DNA of 41,164 bases from the NCBI GenBank assembly GCA_028284885.1, contig JANQQW010000281.1, forward strand, positions 1-41,164. The letters run 5' to 3'. The notes beneath the pieces were generated by a model. It saw nothing but the letters and a program-made list of their open reading frames with translations, was not told where the DNA came from and searched no databases. The DNA comes from Planctomycetaceae bacterium. Lineage in GTDB: Bacteria > Planctomycetota > Planctomycetia > Planctomycetales > Planctomycetaceae. Positions 16,602-24,902 of this stretch are shown here, one piece after another. Every line of letters starts with the position of its first letter. Within the stretch, counting starts at the first letter, position 1. The position numbers and the translations under genes are program-made.

Positions 16602-18038
16602 ATGTCCGCTCGAAGAAGCACGCGGCGCGATTTCCTTGCGAAGAGCACGCTCACCGCCGCCCCGCTGTTCGTCCCCTCACACGTCCTCGGCCGGGGCAGT
16701 CGCACCGCTCCGAACGACAGGATCGAGATCGCGGTTGTCGGCTGCGGCGTCCGCGGGAAGTACCTGATCGCCAACCTCCCCGACTCTGCCCGGGTGACCA
16801 CTCTCTGTGACTGCGCGGCCGATCGCATCGAGGGAGTCCGTCGGCCGAAGGAGAAGCCGTTCGACTCGATTCTCGCGGACTTCGCCGAGGGGGACGGCCG
16901 ACACTGCAGGACGTATGCCGACTATCGCCGACTGTTCGACGAGGCCAAGGCCGATGCCGTCGTCATCGCGACTCCCGACCACCATCACGCCCTCGCCGCC
17001 GTCCTCGCCTGCCGGGCGGGTCTTGACGTCTACCTCGAAAAGCCGCTCGCCCTGACGATCGCCGGCGGGCGGGCCGTCGCCGACGCGGTCGCCGAGCACG
17101 ACCGTGTGCTGCAGGTTGGCAGCCAACAGCGAACGATGGAGATCAACCGCTTCGCGTGCGAGTTCGTCCGCGACGGTGGTCTCGGGAAGGTCTCGCTCGT
17201 CGAGGTGCCGAACTACCCGGGACCGATCGACGGTGTTCGACTCGCCGAGCAGCCGGTTCCCGCAGGCTTCGACTGGGACCTCTTCCTGGGGCCCTCGTCG
17301 CGTCGTCCGTACAACCGGAAGTGGTGGGACAAGGACTCCTTCAAGGTCGGCCGGCTGACGTGGCGTGGTTGGGATCTCTTCCGCGACTTCTCCGGCCACC
17401 TCACCACGAACTGGGGTGCCCACAGCGTCGACATGGTGCAGTATGCCCTCGGGGCCGACGACACGGGTCCCGCCGAGGTCGCAATCGGCGAGGTCGACGA
17501 AGCCGCCATCGAGCGGGACTGGGTTGAGAAGTGGTCGAAGAAGACCCCCCGAGCAAGACGACCGTGGGGACGATCGACCCGCTTCCACCCCGTGACGATG
17601 AAGTACTCCGACGGGACCGAGTTGCGGTTCACTCCGGACGTCGACACCGCTGTCTTCCACGGCGAGAAGGGGACGATGAAGATCAGCCGCAACAAGTTCG
17701 TCGTCGACCCGGCGGACCTCGTCGTTGACGGTCCCGATCCGAGCATCGCCGCGAAGTGGGTGGGAGGCGGCCACGTCGCCCGGCCGCATCTCGAGAACTG
17801 GCTCGACTGCATCCGCACGCGGGGTGTTCCGAACGCCCCGGTCGAGGTCGGCCACCGCAGTGTGACCGTCTGCCACCTCGCCAACACGGTGCGGGAGCTC
17901 TCTCGTCCGCTTCGTTGGGATCCCGATGCCGAGCGATTCGCAAACGACGACGCGGCGAACGCCCTCCTTGATCGAGCACCGCGAGAGGGCTTCGGACTCC
18001 CGCCGGTGCGAGGATCGAACGTCGGGCCGAGGAACTAG
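16602..18038 (+). CDS. Gfo/Idh/MocA family oxidoreductase with Tat signal
   Basis: A 478-aa NAD(P)-dependent dehydrogenase-like protein. A Tat signal (STRRDFLAKS, hydrophobic run, FVPSHVLG) starts the protein. The Rossmann fold follows, with the GxGxxG-type AVVGCGVRGKY (about 44-54) and the catalytic-loop motif VYLEKPLALT (about 143-152), whose EKP lysine is the family signature. The C-terminal domain includes FRDFSGHLTTNWGAHSVDM and FHPVTMKYSDG. Tat export fits import of a folded, cofactor-loaded enzyme, as in glucose-fructose oxidoreductase. It lies 15 bases after the isomerase gene and ends this gene string. The stop TAG (18036-18038) is followed immediately by the end of an IS5-type transposase remnant, so the last few residues or the stop may have been set by that insertion. 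Confidence 0.92.
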   Translation: MSARRSTRRDFLAKSTLTAAPLFVPSHVLGRGSRTAPNDRIEIAVVGCGVRGKYLIANLPDSARVTTLCDCAADRIEGVRRPKEKPFDSILADFAEGDGRHCRTYADYRRLFDEAKADAVVIATPDHHHALAAVLACRAGLDVYLEKPLALTIAGGRAVADAVAEHDRVLQVGSQQRTMEINRFACEFVRDGGLGKVSLVEVPNYPGPIDGVRLAEQPVPAGFDWDLFLGPSSRRPYNRKWWDKDSFKVGRLTWRGWDLFRDFSGHLTTNWGAHSVDMVQYALGADDTGPAEVAIGEVDEAAIERDWVEKWSKKTPRARRPWGRSTRFHPVTMKYSDGTELRFTPDVDTAVFHGEKGTMKISRNKFVVDPADLVVDGPDPSIAAKWVGGGHVARPHLENWLDCIRTRGVPNAPVEVGHRSVTVCHLANTVRELSRPLRWDPDAERFANDDAANALLDRAPREGFGLPPVRGSNVGPRN

Positions 18039-18051
18039 GTCGTGTTGACGA

Positions 18052-18141
18052 TCACGAGGCGTACTTGAGTGCGGCGACGGCGAGGAAACCGTTGAAGTTG
18101 GTGATGGGTTTGTCGTAGCGGGTGGCGATGCGGCGGGATCT
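18052..18141 (-). pseudogene. IS5-family transposase C-terminal remnant
   Basis: On the minus strand, 29 codons and a TGA read RRIATRYDKPITNF and then NGFLAVAALKYAS. The RRIATRYDK motif is typical of the C-terminus of IS5-type (IS427-like) transposases. In-frame stops and loss of similarity occur just upstream, so only the 3' end remains. The bases between its stop and the Gfo/Idh stop codon (18039-18051, GTCGTGTTGACGA) would correspond to the insertion-sequence end. I see no second end nearby. The interval 18142-18296 shows nothing else recognisable. Confidence 0.75.
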
Positions 18142-18296
18142 GTGCGGTGGGCCCAGTAAATCGAGGCGGTCGGCCCCGCCTCACGGGAAGCGGATCGTCT
18201 GCAGCTTCCGTTCGACGGTACGTTCCGAACACCCTGTCCGTTCGGTTTCGCGGACCGGCGGCCTCCCGAGTCGTCTGGAGCACGTCGCGTGTGCCG

Positions 18297-18497
18297 TCAC
18301 GGATCGAGCGCCAGAAACGGATCTTTGACCAGGGTGGCGTCGTTCGCCTCCAGCTGAGCCGCAGGACGGTCGAGACCGCAGAGCGGGTCACACGCGTCGA
18401 GACGGGTGGGGGCGTACGAACGCGTCACGCTGTACGGGCCCGCCACGCAACCGGTGAGGCAGAGCATCGAGAACAGGATCAGGTAGCGAGTGGTCAT
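18297..18497 (-). CDS. Small lipoprotein, 66 aa
   Basis: A short protein with a clear lipoprotein signal: MTTRYLILFSMLCLTGC, with the lipobox LTGC and lipidated Cys16. The mature part is about 51 residues and contains a second cysteine pair (DACDPLC). AAGGAGG stands at ideal spacing before the ATG at 18497, so translation is probably strong. I do not recognise the family. It lies 207 bases downstream of the 1146-aa secreted protein gene on the same strand; that gap contains small hairpins but no clear terminator, so it may have its own promoter. Confidence 0.78.
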   Translation of the reverse strand: MTTRYLILFSMLCLTGCVAGPYSVTRSYAPTRLDACDPLCGLDRPAAQLEANDATLVKDPFLALDP

Positions 18498-18704
18498 CGT
18501 TTCCTCCTTGAAGTGCGACCGTTGGACCTGCGAGACGATAGGCACGTCGCGGGTGATCGTCGCGTCGGCGTTGTCTGCTTGTTCCGCAAGCGACCGTGTC
18601 CGGGGGACTTGCCGAGTTCCCCAGCGCGCGCAGGGTCGGTGCGTGACACTTTGTGCAAGCAGGCGGGGTGTGCCGGACGCCGGTGCGGCGGGGGCGGTTG
18701 CGGG

Positions 18705-21700
18705 CTACTCGGTGGGAGACAACGCGCCGATCGGCAACCGCTCGCGTTCGTGTCGTGGCGACTGCCAGAGGAGCTTCAGTTCTGCTCGACCGTCCGGGTT
18801 GTCGTACTCGATCCGCAGCAGGTAGCGACGTCCGGCGACGAGTGGGACGTGGGCGTCGACGTTCTCCTTCTCGCCCGCCGTGAACACGACGTCGTCACCG
18901 ATCGCGACGCGGACTCGCTCGTTCTTGCCGAGGAACGCGACGAACCGGTGCGGTCCCGTGTGCACCGGTTCGAGGAAGCCGGACCACTCGACGTGGTACG
19001 GGGCGGCCGGAGCCTCGCGTTCGGGGCCGAAGCGATCGAAGTAGACCGGAGTCTCGATGCGCTCGGTGACCACCTTCCCGCCGACGGAGTACCGTGCACG
19101 AAGTCCGGTCCCGGCTCTCTTCGCGGCCACCACCTCGTCGGGTCGCCGCACGATCCCACGCTGGCGACGGAGTTCGTCCCAGCCGGTGACCTCGTAGACG
19201 AAGTTCATCCCCTGGTACGGCATGAACCAGAAGACGCGCCCGTCGTCGAGTTGGACGACCTCGACGCCCTGCATGTCGTCCGACCACGGACGGTAGAACG
19301 CCTCGGGTCGGTCGTCGGCCGGGCGGTCGAGGAGCGATCCGGCGTAGAGTCCGTCGCGAGTCCAGACGGTTGCCGGCTGGAAGAGCTGGTCGGAGACGAC
19401 CAGCGTGTCGGCGGGACCGAGGATCGTTCGCTGCGGGAAGTAGAACCGACCGCCGCCGACCTCGCCGGAGTCCTTCGAGTGCCGTCCGGCGACGAACGAC
19501 ACACGGCCGTCGGCGTCCCACTTCACGAGCCTGGCCCGCCGAATCCCCGTCGCGGGCCACACGCCACCTTCGAACTGCCCGTGCCCCTTGATCATGATTC
19601 CCGACTGCACGGCACCGTAGACGTTCCCGTCGTCGTCTCGGGCCAGGCCGCGAACCGCCGAGGAGTCCGAGACGACCGCCGGCACGTTCCCACCGGGTTC
19701 GACACGATCCCACGCCCACACGGGGATGCGTCCCTTCGGGCCCGTCCAGCCGATCCGTGGCAACCGAAACCACGATCCTCCGTAACCGCCGGCAGGGATC
19801 GTGTAGCCGAAGTCGACGTCGACGTGGGCGGCCGAAATGAGGTTCGGGGCGTGCCTCGCGTTCTCGAAGAACCGAAACTCGCCGGGGTCGAATTCGCCGT
19901 CCCCGTCGGTGTCCCCCCAGTAGAAGTGCCGGGGGGCCTGCTTCGGGTCGTCGAAGCCGTGGTGGGCGGCGGCGGCCACCCACGGTTTCGGGAATCCGTC
20001 GCGTCCGGTTCCCGGGAACTGGATGGCCCGACGGCCGCCGTTGTGGCCGACGGAGGCGAGGGCGACCGGGACGACACGACCGTTCGCCTCGTCGACACGG
20101 ACGACGGCCGGGACCGACTCGTGGACGAGCCACGTCTCCTCGCCACGACGGACCGGCCGCCACTTGCCGGCGAACGGGAAGAGCGAGTCGCCGAGCCGAC
20201 CGGTCGCGTAGATCGCCCGGATGGTCCACGAGCCGGTGTCGTAGTTCACGACGTAGTGGTGCACGAACCCCTCGCCCGCGCAGCCCCAGACGTTCGACGG
20301 ATCGGTCCGGTCGATCGCGGTGTCCACGTAGAACGACTGCCCGCCGTACCACTCGCGAAGCAGTTTGCCGGACGTCGCGTCGAAGTGGGCGACCCGTCGC
20401 GGCGGGAACGACGGCTCGACGACGTAGAACCCGCCTCGCCCGTCCGCGGCGACGTCGCCGATGCCCGAGAACCGTGTCGGGTCGTACCGCCCGAAGCCCC
20501 GGACCTCGCCACCGTACGCCCGGACGAGTCGGTCGTCGTCGTACCGGAGAACCCGCTCGCCGTTCGCCGAGTCGACGACGTACAGCTCCCCCGTCGCGTG
20601 ATCGACGTCGATCGCCCCGAAGACGTGCCCCGTCGCCGGCACACGGACGACCGGTTCGGCGTTCGGACGTGCAAGCGAGACGATTCCCGCCTCCGTGACG
20701 GCGACGACCTCGCCGTTCGACCGAACGGTGAGGTTGGTCGGCCTCTTCGTGGAACGGTTCTCGTGCCGTGTCGATCCGTTCGTCGGGTCGATCCAGCGGA
20801 TGGTGTCGTGTTCCGGGTAGCAGACGACGACGGAGTCGCCCGCGCAGTCGACGTCGCTCGGCGGCTCGTCGTCCCACTTCGCCTCCCAGGTCCTCTGGAG
20901 TCGGCCAGTGCGGGCGTCGAGTCGGCGGACGCGACCGTTTGGCTGCACGAGGAAGACGTGCGTGCCGTTCGACGCCATCCGCGTGAGTCGTCCGCCGTCG
21001 TAGTACTGCGGCTGCTCCCAGAGCCGTGTGGTCGCGTCGTGGGACTGCTTGAGTGTCTGCCGGAGTCCCTCGGTGATGCGGGCACCGAGGTAGACGCCTG
21101 ACTCGTCGACGGCGACCGTCCCCGGGCCGAGGTGGTCGCCGACCCAGGAGTGGTTGAACTTGCCGCTCAGACCCGACGGAGGATTCACGCCGAGCGGACA
21201 GACGAACCGCGCGGCGAAGCCGTTCGTCTCGAGCAGTCGCCATTCGTAGTCACCGGCCGGAACCGGTCGGCCGTCGCGGTCGAGTCCGTCCCACCGAACG
21301 ACGTGCTTCCCGGCGGATCGCACGGCGTCGCGTTCGGCACGCAGGAGTTCGGTCACCTGGAGGCCGGTCCCGCGTTCGTAGACGCCCAGCGAGACGCGAG
21401 TCGGACGATCGAGTTCGAAGCGGATCGCCGCGTGCCGTTCGGTTCCGGGGATCGGGTCGCTCTCGGAGGGAACGTGGACCTCGACCCGGACGTTGTCGAT
21501 GCCGAAGGCCGGCATCGGCGTCCCGCTCCCCGCAGCCGCTCCGCAGAGAAACGTGAACCGGAGGGCCGGTGACCGCGACGGGTAGTCGAACTCGAGCGGC
21601 CACCGGTGAGCGTTCCGGAAGCGACCGGTCGCGTCGATCTTGACCGCCGTCGCCCCCGTGAGGGGCCTGTTCCCCTTGGGACTTCGGTCCGGCCACGACT

Positions 21701-22145
21701 GCTCGAAGGCGACGTTCGTCGAGAAGTTGGTGTCGAACGCGAACGCCGGCTTCGCCTTCCCGTCGAAGAACATCAACCGGTGCTGCGGTCCCCCGGTCGC
21801 ACGCTGCAGTCCCCGCCAGTCGCCAAACGTGTAGAGGTCACACCGGACCCGCACCCGGTCGTGCGGCACGTCGGAGAGATCGAGGTTGAGAACGGGGCCC
21901 TGATTGAAAGACGTCCACGTGTTCGCCGCGACGAGAAAGCGAACGGCCTTCTTGGTGCGACCGTCGAACACGACCCCGGCCGCCGAACCGGTCTCCCAGT
22001 TCGCGAGCGGCCCGGCTCCCGTCCGGCTGCCGCTCGCGATGCCGTCGAAGGACTCCGCGTACACGACTCGCCACTCGGCTCGGCAAGGGGACATGCCGAC
22101 GGCCAACACGAGAGTCGAGAACAAGAGCGGCACGCCCGAACGCAT
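18705..22145 (-). CDS. Large secreted beta-propeller protein with FlgD-like and PA14 domains
   Basis: A 1146-aa exported protein. A signal peptide (1-22, ending SPCRA) is followed by a jelly-roll-like region (about 25-215). A FlgD/Ig-like domain (about 225-310) contains the hallmark [21 protein letters not shown] long repeat region (about 330-970) of NHL/PQQ-like blades includes a calcium-type loop [14 protein letters not shown]-terminal PA14-like domain (about 1010-1140) has [12 protein letters not shown] and [20 protein letters not shown]14 and FlgD-like parts suggest binding to glycans or other surface material; no catalytic residue is evident. I chose ATG 22145 because GAGG lies six bases upstream and the signal peptide follows; GTG 22157 and ATG 22151 are in frame. 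It appears to be transcribed alone or with the small lipoprotein gene. Confidence 0.85.
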   Translation of the reverse strand: MRSGVPLLFSTLVLAVGMSPCRAEWRVVYAESFDGIASGSRTGAGPLANWETGSAAGVVFDGRTKKAVRFLVAANTWTSFNQGPVLNLDLSDVPHDRVRVRCDLYTFGDWRGLQRATGGPQHRLMFFDGKAKPAFAFDTNFSTNVAFEQSWPDRSPKGNRPLTGATAVKIDATGRFRNAHRWPLEFDYPSRSPALRFTFLCGAAAGSGTPMPAFGIDNVRVEVHVPSESDPIPGTERHAAIRFELDRPTRVSLGVYERGTGLQVTELLRAERDAVRSAGKHVVRWDGLDRDGRPVPAGDYEWRLLETNGFAARFVCPLGVNPPSGLSGKFNHSWVGDHLGPGTVAVDESGVYLGARITEGLRQTLKQSHDATTRLWEQPQYYDGGRLTRMASNGTHVFLVQPNGRVRRLDARTGRLQRTWEAKWDDEPPSDVDCAGDSVVVCYPEHDTIRWIDPTNGSTRHENRSTKRPTNLTVRSNGEVVAVTEAGIVSLARPNAEPVVRVPATGHVFGAIDVDHATGELYVVDSANGERVLRYDDDRLVRAYGGEVRGFGRYDPTRFSGIGDVAADGRGGFYVVEPSFPPRRVAHFDATSGKLLREWYGGQSFYVDTAIDRTDPSNVWGCAGEGFVHHYVVNYDTGSWTIRAIYATGRLGDSLFPFAGKWRPVRRGEETWLVHESVPAVVRVDEANGRVVPVALASVGHNGGRRAIQFPGTGRDGFPKPWVAAAAHHGFDDPKQAPRHFYWGDTDGDGEFDPGEFRFFENARHAPNLISAAHVDVDFGYTIPAGGYGGSWFRLPRIGWTGPKGRIPVWAWDRVEPGGNVPAVVSDSSAVRGLARDDDGNVYGAVQSGIMIKGHGQFEGGVWPATGIRRARLVKWDADGRVSFVAGRHSKDSGEVGGGRFYFPQRTILGPADTLVVSDQLFQPATVWTRDGLYAGSLLDRPADDRPEAFYRPWSDDMQGVEVVQLDDGRVFWFMPYQGMNFVYEVTGWDELRRQRGIVRRPDEVVAAKRAGTGLRARYSVGGKVVTERIETPVYFDRFGPEREAPAAPYHVEWSGFLEPVHTGPHRFVAFLGKNERVRVAIGDDVVFTAGEKENVDAHVPLVAGRRYLLRIEYDNPDGRAELKLLWQSPRHERERLPIGALSPTE

Positions 22146-22193
22146 CGGCATCCTCACGGAAAGGGGAGAGCGTCTTGGTGTGAACCGCGTTCG

Positions 22194-22751
22194 TCACGAC
22201 GTGGTGATCGAGTCCACGTAAGCCTCGGCCGCGGCACGGAAGCGCTCGACGTCGTCCAGCGACCGAACGAGAATCTGCAGGCCCTGAAGCATGGCGAAGA
22301 ACCCCGTGGCGGCGTCGGTCGGGGAGCCAGTGTACCGCAGGGAGCCTTCGGTTCGTCCCTGATCGAAGACGACGGCGAACCGGTCCACCGCACCCTTGGC
22401 AGTGTCGGACAACTCGCGGGCGGCGACTTCCGGGAGCGTGTTGCGTCCCCCGCCGAGTGCTGCAAGCAAGCACGGGCGTCGCTCTCGAAGTCCCGCTTCG
22501 AAGACTCCGGCGAGCCGACGCAGCTTCTCCGGCGCATCGGCATGGCTCTCGACCACGGCCGCGTAGTGCGGACCGTGCTTCGTCGCACAGCGTTCGATCA
22601 GCGCCCGGGCGAGCGCCTCCTTATTCCGTATGTGGTGGAATACACTTGCCTTGCGCAATCCGACGGCATCGGCAAGATCCTGGAAGCTGACGGCGTTCAG
22701 GCCCCTGTCCTGAACCATCTGTTCGGCGGCGTCGAGCAACTCTTCCTTCAT
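22194..22751 (-). CDS. TetR family transcriptional regulator
   Basis: A 185-aa repressor-type regulator. The N-terminal helix-turn-helix (about 1-55) has the family pattern [18 protein letters not shown], then [20 protein letters not shown]. The C-terminal ligand domain is all-helical and near normal length ([18 protein letters not shown] at the end). It is transcribed divergently from the MdaB-like flavoprotein operon, and the 105-bp space between them holds two palindromes, its probable operators. The expected role is to repress that operon, and perhaps itself, until an electrophile, quinone or similar ligand binds. The ATG at 22751 has a weak ribosome binding site. Confidence 0.92.
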   Translation of the reverse strand: MKEELLDAAEQMVQDRGLNAVSFQDLADAVGLRKASVFHHIRNKEALARALIERCATKHGPHYAAVVESHADAPEKLRRLAGVFEAGLRERRPCLLAALGGGRNTLPEVAARELSDTAKGAVDRFAVVFDQGRTEGSLRYTGSPTDAATGFFAMLQGLQILVRSLDDVERFRAAAEAYVDSITTS

Positions 22752-22760
22752 TTCGACACT

Positions 22761-22817
22761 CTACCGATCGGTCGGTTGACAGGCAACGCCGGCCCAAGTA
22801 GCCTACCGACCGGTCGG
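22761..22817 (+). promoter_or_regulatory. Promoter with two TetR-type operator palindromes
   Basis: CTACCGATCGGTCGG (22761-22775) and CTACCGACCGGTCGG (22803-22817) differ by one base and start 42 bp apart, four helical turns. The second holds a perfect 12-bp palindrome, CCGACCGGTCGG (22806-22817); the first holds ACCGATCGGT. Between them lies TTGACA (22776-22781), then 17 bases, then TAGCCT (22799-22804), a plausible promoter for the plus-strand operon. Binding at both boxes would cover both the -35 and -10 elements. Confidence 0.75.
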
Positions 22818-22856
22818 ATGGTGCGGCCGTGGGTTCTCAGAGAGCGGAGTCCGGCT

Positions 22857-23453
22857 GTGAAGAACGTCTTCGTCATCAACGCCCACGAGGAGTACGAGTT
22901 CGCCAAGGGCGAACTCAATCGCACGCTGACTCACGTGGCGATCGATCATCTCGACACTGCTGGCTACGTGACCCGGTTGACCACCATGAAGGACGACTGG
23001 CAGGTCGACACGGAGATCGGCAACCACCAGTGGGCCGATGCCGTGCTGCTTCAGACGCCCGTCAACTGGATGGGCGTGCCGTGGAGCTTCAAGAAGTACG
23101 TGGACTTCGTCTACTCGTTCGGCATGGACGGCCGGCTGTGCAACGGCGACGGCCGCACACGATCCGATCCGGCCAAGCAGTACGGCACGGGCGGGGCGCT
23201 CACCGGCAAGAAGTACCTGCTCTCGCTCACCTTCAACGCACCGCGAGGCTCGTTCAACGACCCGTCGCAGACGTTCTTCGAAGGCAAGTCGCCCGACGAC
23301 CTGTTCTGGCCGATGCACCTCAACTTCCGGTTCTTCGGGATGGAGCCGCTTCCCACGTTCGCCTGCTTCGACGTGATGAAGAACCCGGACGTCGAGAGCG
23401 ACCTCGCCAAGTACCGCGCGCACCTCGCAACCCTGTTCCCCACCCTCGGCTGA
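22857..23453 (+). CDS. MdaB-like NAD(P)H quinone oxidoreductase (flavodoxin fold)
   Basis: A 198-aa protein of the flavodoxin-like fold family that includes MdaB and NQO-type quinone reductases. Motifs include [20 protein letters not shown] at the FMN/FAD phosphate site, [21 protein letters not shown] in the middle and [12 protein letters not shown] toward the end. It probably reduces quinones with NAD(P)H by two electrons, protecting against redox cycling. It is cytoplasmic, with no signal peptide. The start is GTG at 22857, with GGAG seven bases upstream; an upstream in-frame ATG at 22818 overlaps the operator and is less likely. It is the first gene of a three-gene operon opposite the TetR gene. 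Confidence 0.9.
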   Translation: MKNVFVINAHEEYEFAKGELNRTLTHVAIDHLDTAGYVTRLTTMKDDWQVDTEIGNHQWADAVLLQTPVNWMGVPWSFKKYVDFVYSFGMDGRLCNGDGRTRSDPAKQYGTGGALTGKKYLLSLTFNAPRGSFNDPSQTFFEGKSPDDLFWPMHLNFRFFGMEPLPTFACFDVMKNPDVESDLAKYRAHLATLFPTLG

Positions 23454-23488
23454 TCCACGTCGGTCGACGACACTCGGAGGAGAATTCC

Positions 23489-23785
23489 ATGCACGAGAAC
23501 GTCTACACCGTCGCCGTGCTGCCCGCGAAGGAGGGGCGCGTCGACGACCTGCTCTCGACGCTGCGGACGCTCGCCGACGCGACGCGGCGAGAGCGGGGCT
23601 GCATCGAGTACGGCTTCTACCAGGCGAGCGACCAGCCCAACACGGTGCTGTCGTTCGAGCGCTGGGTCGATGCGGCCGCGGAGGACAGTCACTGGGACAC
23701 GCCGCATCTGAACGACGCGCTCGCGGCGCTCGGCGAGATCCTCGAGTCGCCGCCGCAGGTGTTCAAGGCGAAGAACGTCATCTGA
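23489..23785 (+). CDS. Antibiotic biosynthesis monooxygenase (ABM) domain protein
   Basis: A 98-aa single-domain ferredoxin-like-fold protein of the ABM/YgiN type. It shows the family pattern VAVLPAKEGRVDDLLSTLRT, then the ERGCIEYGFYQASDQP loop, then FERWVDAAAEDSHWDTPHL with the conserved tryptophan and histidine. Members act on quinones or quinols, often paired with MdaB-like reductases (as YgiN with MdaB in Escherichia coli), and that pairing is reproduced here, 35 bases downstream. GGAGGAG precedes the ATG at 23489. It is probably cytoplasmic and co-regulated by TetR. Confidence 0.9.
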   Translation: MHENVYTVAVLPAKEGRVDDLLSTLRTLADATRRERGCIEYGFYQASDQPNTVLSFERWVDAAAEDSHWDTPHLNDALAALGEILESPPQVFKAKNVI

Positions 23786-23841
23786 CCCGACTCCGTCGTC
23801 GGGGCCTGTCCGTCAACGTCGTCAACGAGTGGAGTGCAGCG

Positions 23842-24636
23842 ATGTCGAAGCGAATCTTGATCACCGGTGCGGCGACCGGCTTCGGTCACGGGACGGCCAT
23901 CGGGCTCGCGAAGGCCGGGCATTCGGTCGTCGCCGGCGTGGAGATCTGGCCGCAGGTCACCGCGCTCTTGAACGACGCCGAGGCGGCGGGGGTGGAGCTG
24001 GAGGTTCTGAAGATCGACATCACGAACCCGGACGACTGCGCGGTTGCCTGGGAGCGCGACGTGGACATCGTGGTCAACAACGCCGCGACCGGCGAGACGG
24101 GGCCGATCTCCGAGATCCCGGTCGATCGCGTCCGCCGTGTCTTCGAGGTGAACGTCTTCGGCACGCTTGGCTTCGCCCAGCCGTTCGTTCGGAGGTTCGC
24201 CGAGCGGGGCCACGGCAAGGTCGTGTTCGTCTCGTCGATCGCCGGCTTCTCGACCTTCCCGTTCCTCGCCCCGTACTGCGCGTCGAAGCACGCTCTCGAG
24301 GCGATCGTTCAGCTGATGCGGGAGGAGACCGACGGGACGGGGGTGCAGGTCTGCACGATCAACCCCGGGCCGTTCTGGACCGGCTTCAACCACCGCATGT
24401 ACGACACGCTCGACCAGTGGTACGACCCCGCGAAGCACTTCACCGCCGAGGGGCCAATCCGCGAGATCCAGGGGAAGTTCAAGGACCGCTCGATCGAGTT
24501 CGACCCGCAGATCATGATCGACAAGATGGTCGAGGTGATCCCGAAGGACCACCACGCCTTCCGCACCGTTTGCCCCGAGGAGGTCGTTCCGGACGTCAAG
24601 GCCTACCAGGCGGAGCTGTGGGACCTGCAGATCTGA
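23842..24636 (+). CDS. Short-chain dehydrogenase/reductase (SDR)
   Basis: A 264-aa classical SDR. The cofactor motif is TGAATGFGHG (residues 8-17). NNAA lies at 79-82, the catalytic set is N104, S132, Y145 and K149 (YCASK), and INPGPF follows near 178. It is predicted to oxidise or reduce an alcohol/carbonyl with NAD(P); the substrate is unknown. It is third in the TetR-controlled operon, 56 bases after the ABM gene with GGAG before the ATG, and suggests that a carbonyl or quinone-derived compound is being detoxified or catabolised. The C-terminal part after 190 is family-specific and not recognised. Confidence 0.9.
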   Translation: MSKRILITGAATGFGHGTAIGLAKAGHSVVAGVEIWPQVTALLNDAEAAGVELEVLKIDITNPDDCAVAWERDVDIVVNNAATGETGPISEIPVDRVRRVFEVNVFGTLGFAQPFVRRFAERGHGKVVFVSSIAGFSTFPFLAPYCASKHALEAIVQLMREETDGTGVQVCTINPGPFWTGFNHRMYDTLDQWYDPAKHFTAEGPIREIQGKFKDRSIEFDPQIMIDKMVEVIPKDHHAFRTVCPEEVVPDVKAYQAELWDLQI

Positions 24637-24691
24637 GGTGCGCCACGGGAGGAGCCCCCGAACCGTTCGGCGTCATGGTGACGAAGACGTA

Positions 24692-24829
24692 GTCGGCGGA
24701 CTCGGCGATGCTCTCGGTCGTCGGCGACGCGAGACTCGGGACCTGTTGGTAGCCGGGGAACTCGTCCATCATCCGGAGTCGCGCTTCGACGTCGACCACC
24801 ACGGGCATTCGCCGTGCCCGCTCGAACAT
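24692..24829 (-). pseudogene. Amidohydrolase family fragment (ACMSD-like)
   Basis: About 46 codons on the minus strand read FERARRMPVVVDVEARLRM, then MDEFPGYQQVPSLASP. This is reminiscent of the N-terminal part of amidohydrolase-2 (aminocarboxymuconate decarboxylase-like) proteins. The frame carries on into an unrelated tail and no metal-binding HxH or later motif follows, so it is a broken piece of a gene. It lies in the 266-bp space between the convergent SDR and 24903 genes. The rest of that space shows nothing recognisable. Confidence 0.5.
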
Positions 24830-24902
24830 CAGCAGCGGACGCGTCAGCCCTCGGTTCGCCGAGAGTGGGCGGGGAGGCCACGGTCGGACGCCGGGATCGC
24901 AC

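Noticed and set aside
18603-18622. GGGGA...TCCCC hairpin after the 1146-aa gene
   Set aside because: The stem is only 5 bp with a 10-nt loop and no U-run, so it was not called as a terminator.
18147-21101. 984-aa open frame on the plus strand opposite the propeller gene
   Set aside because: It is an antisense shadow caused by high third-position G/C; it is Arg/Val/Asp-rich, has no domains and lies over a clearly real gene on the minus strand.
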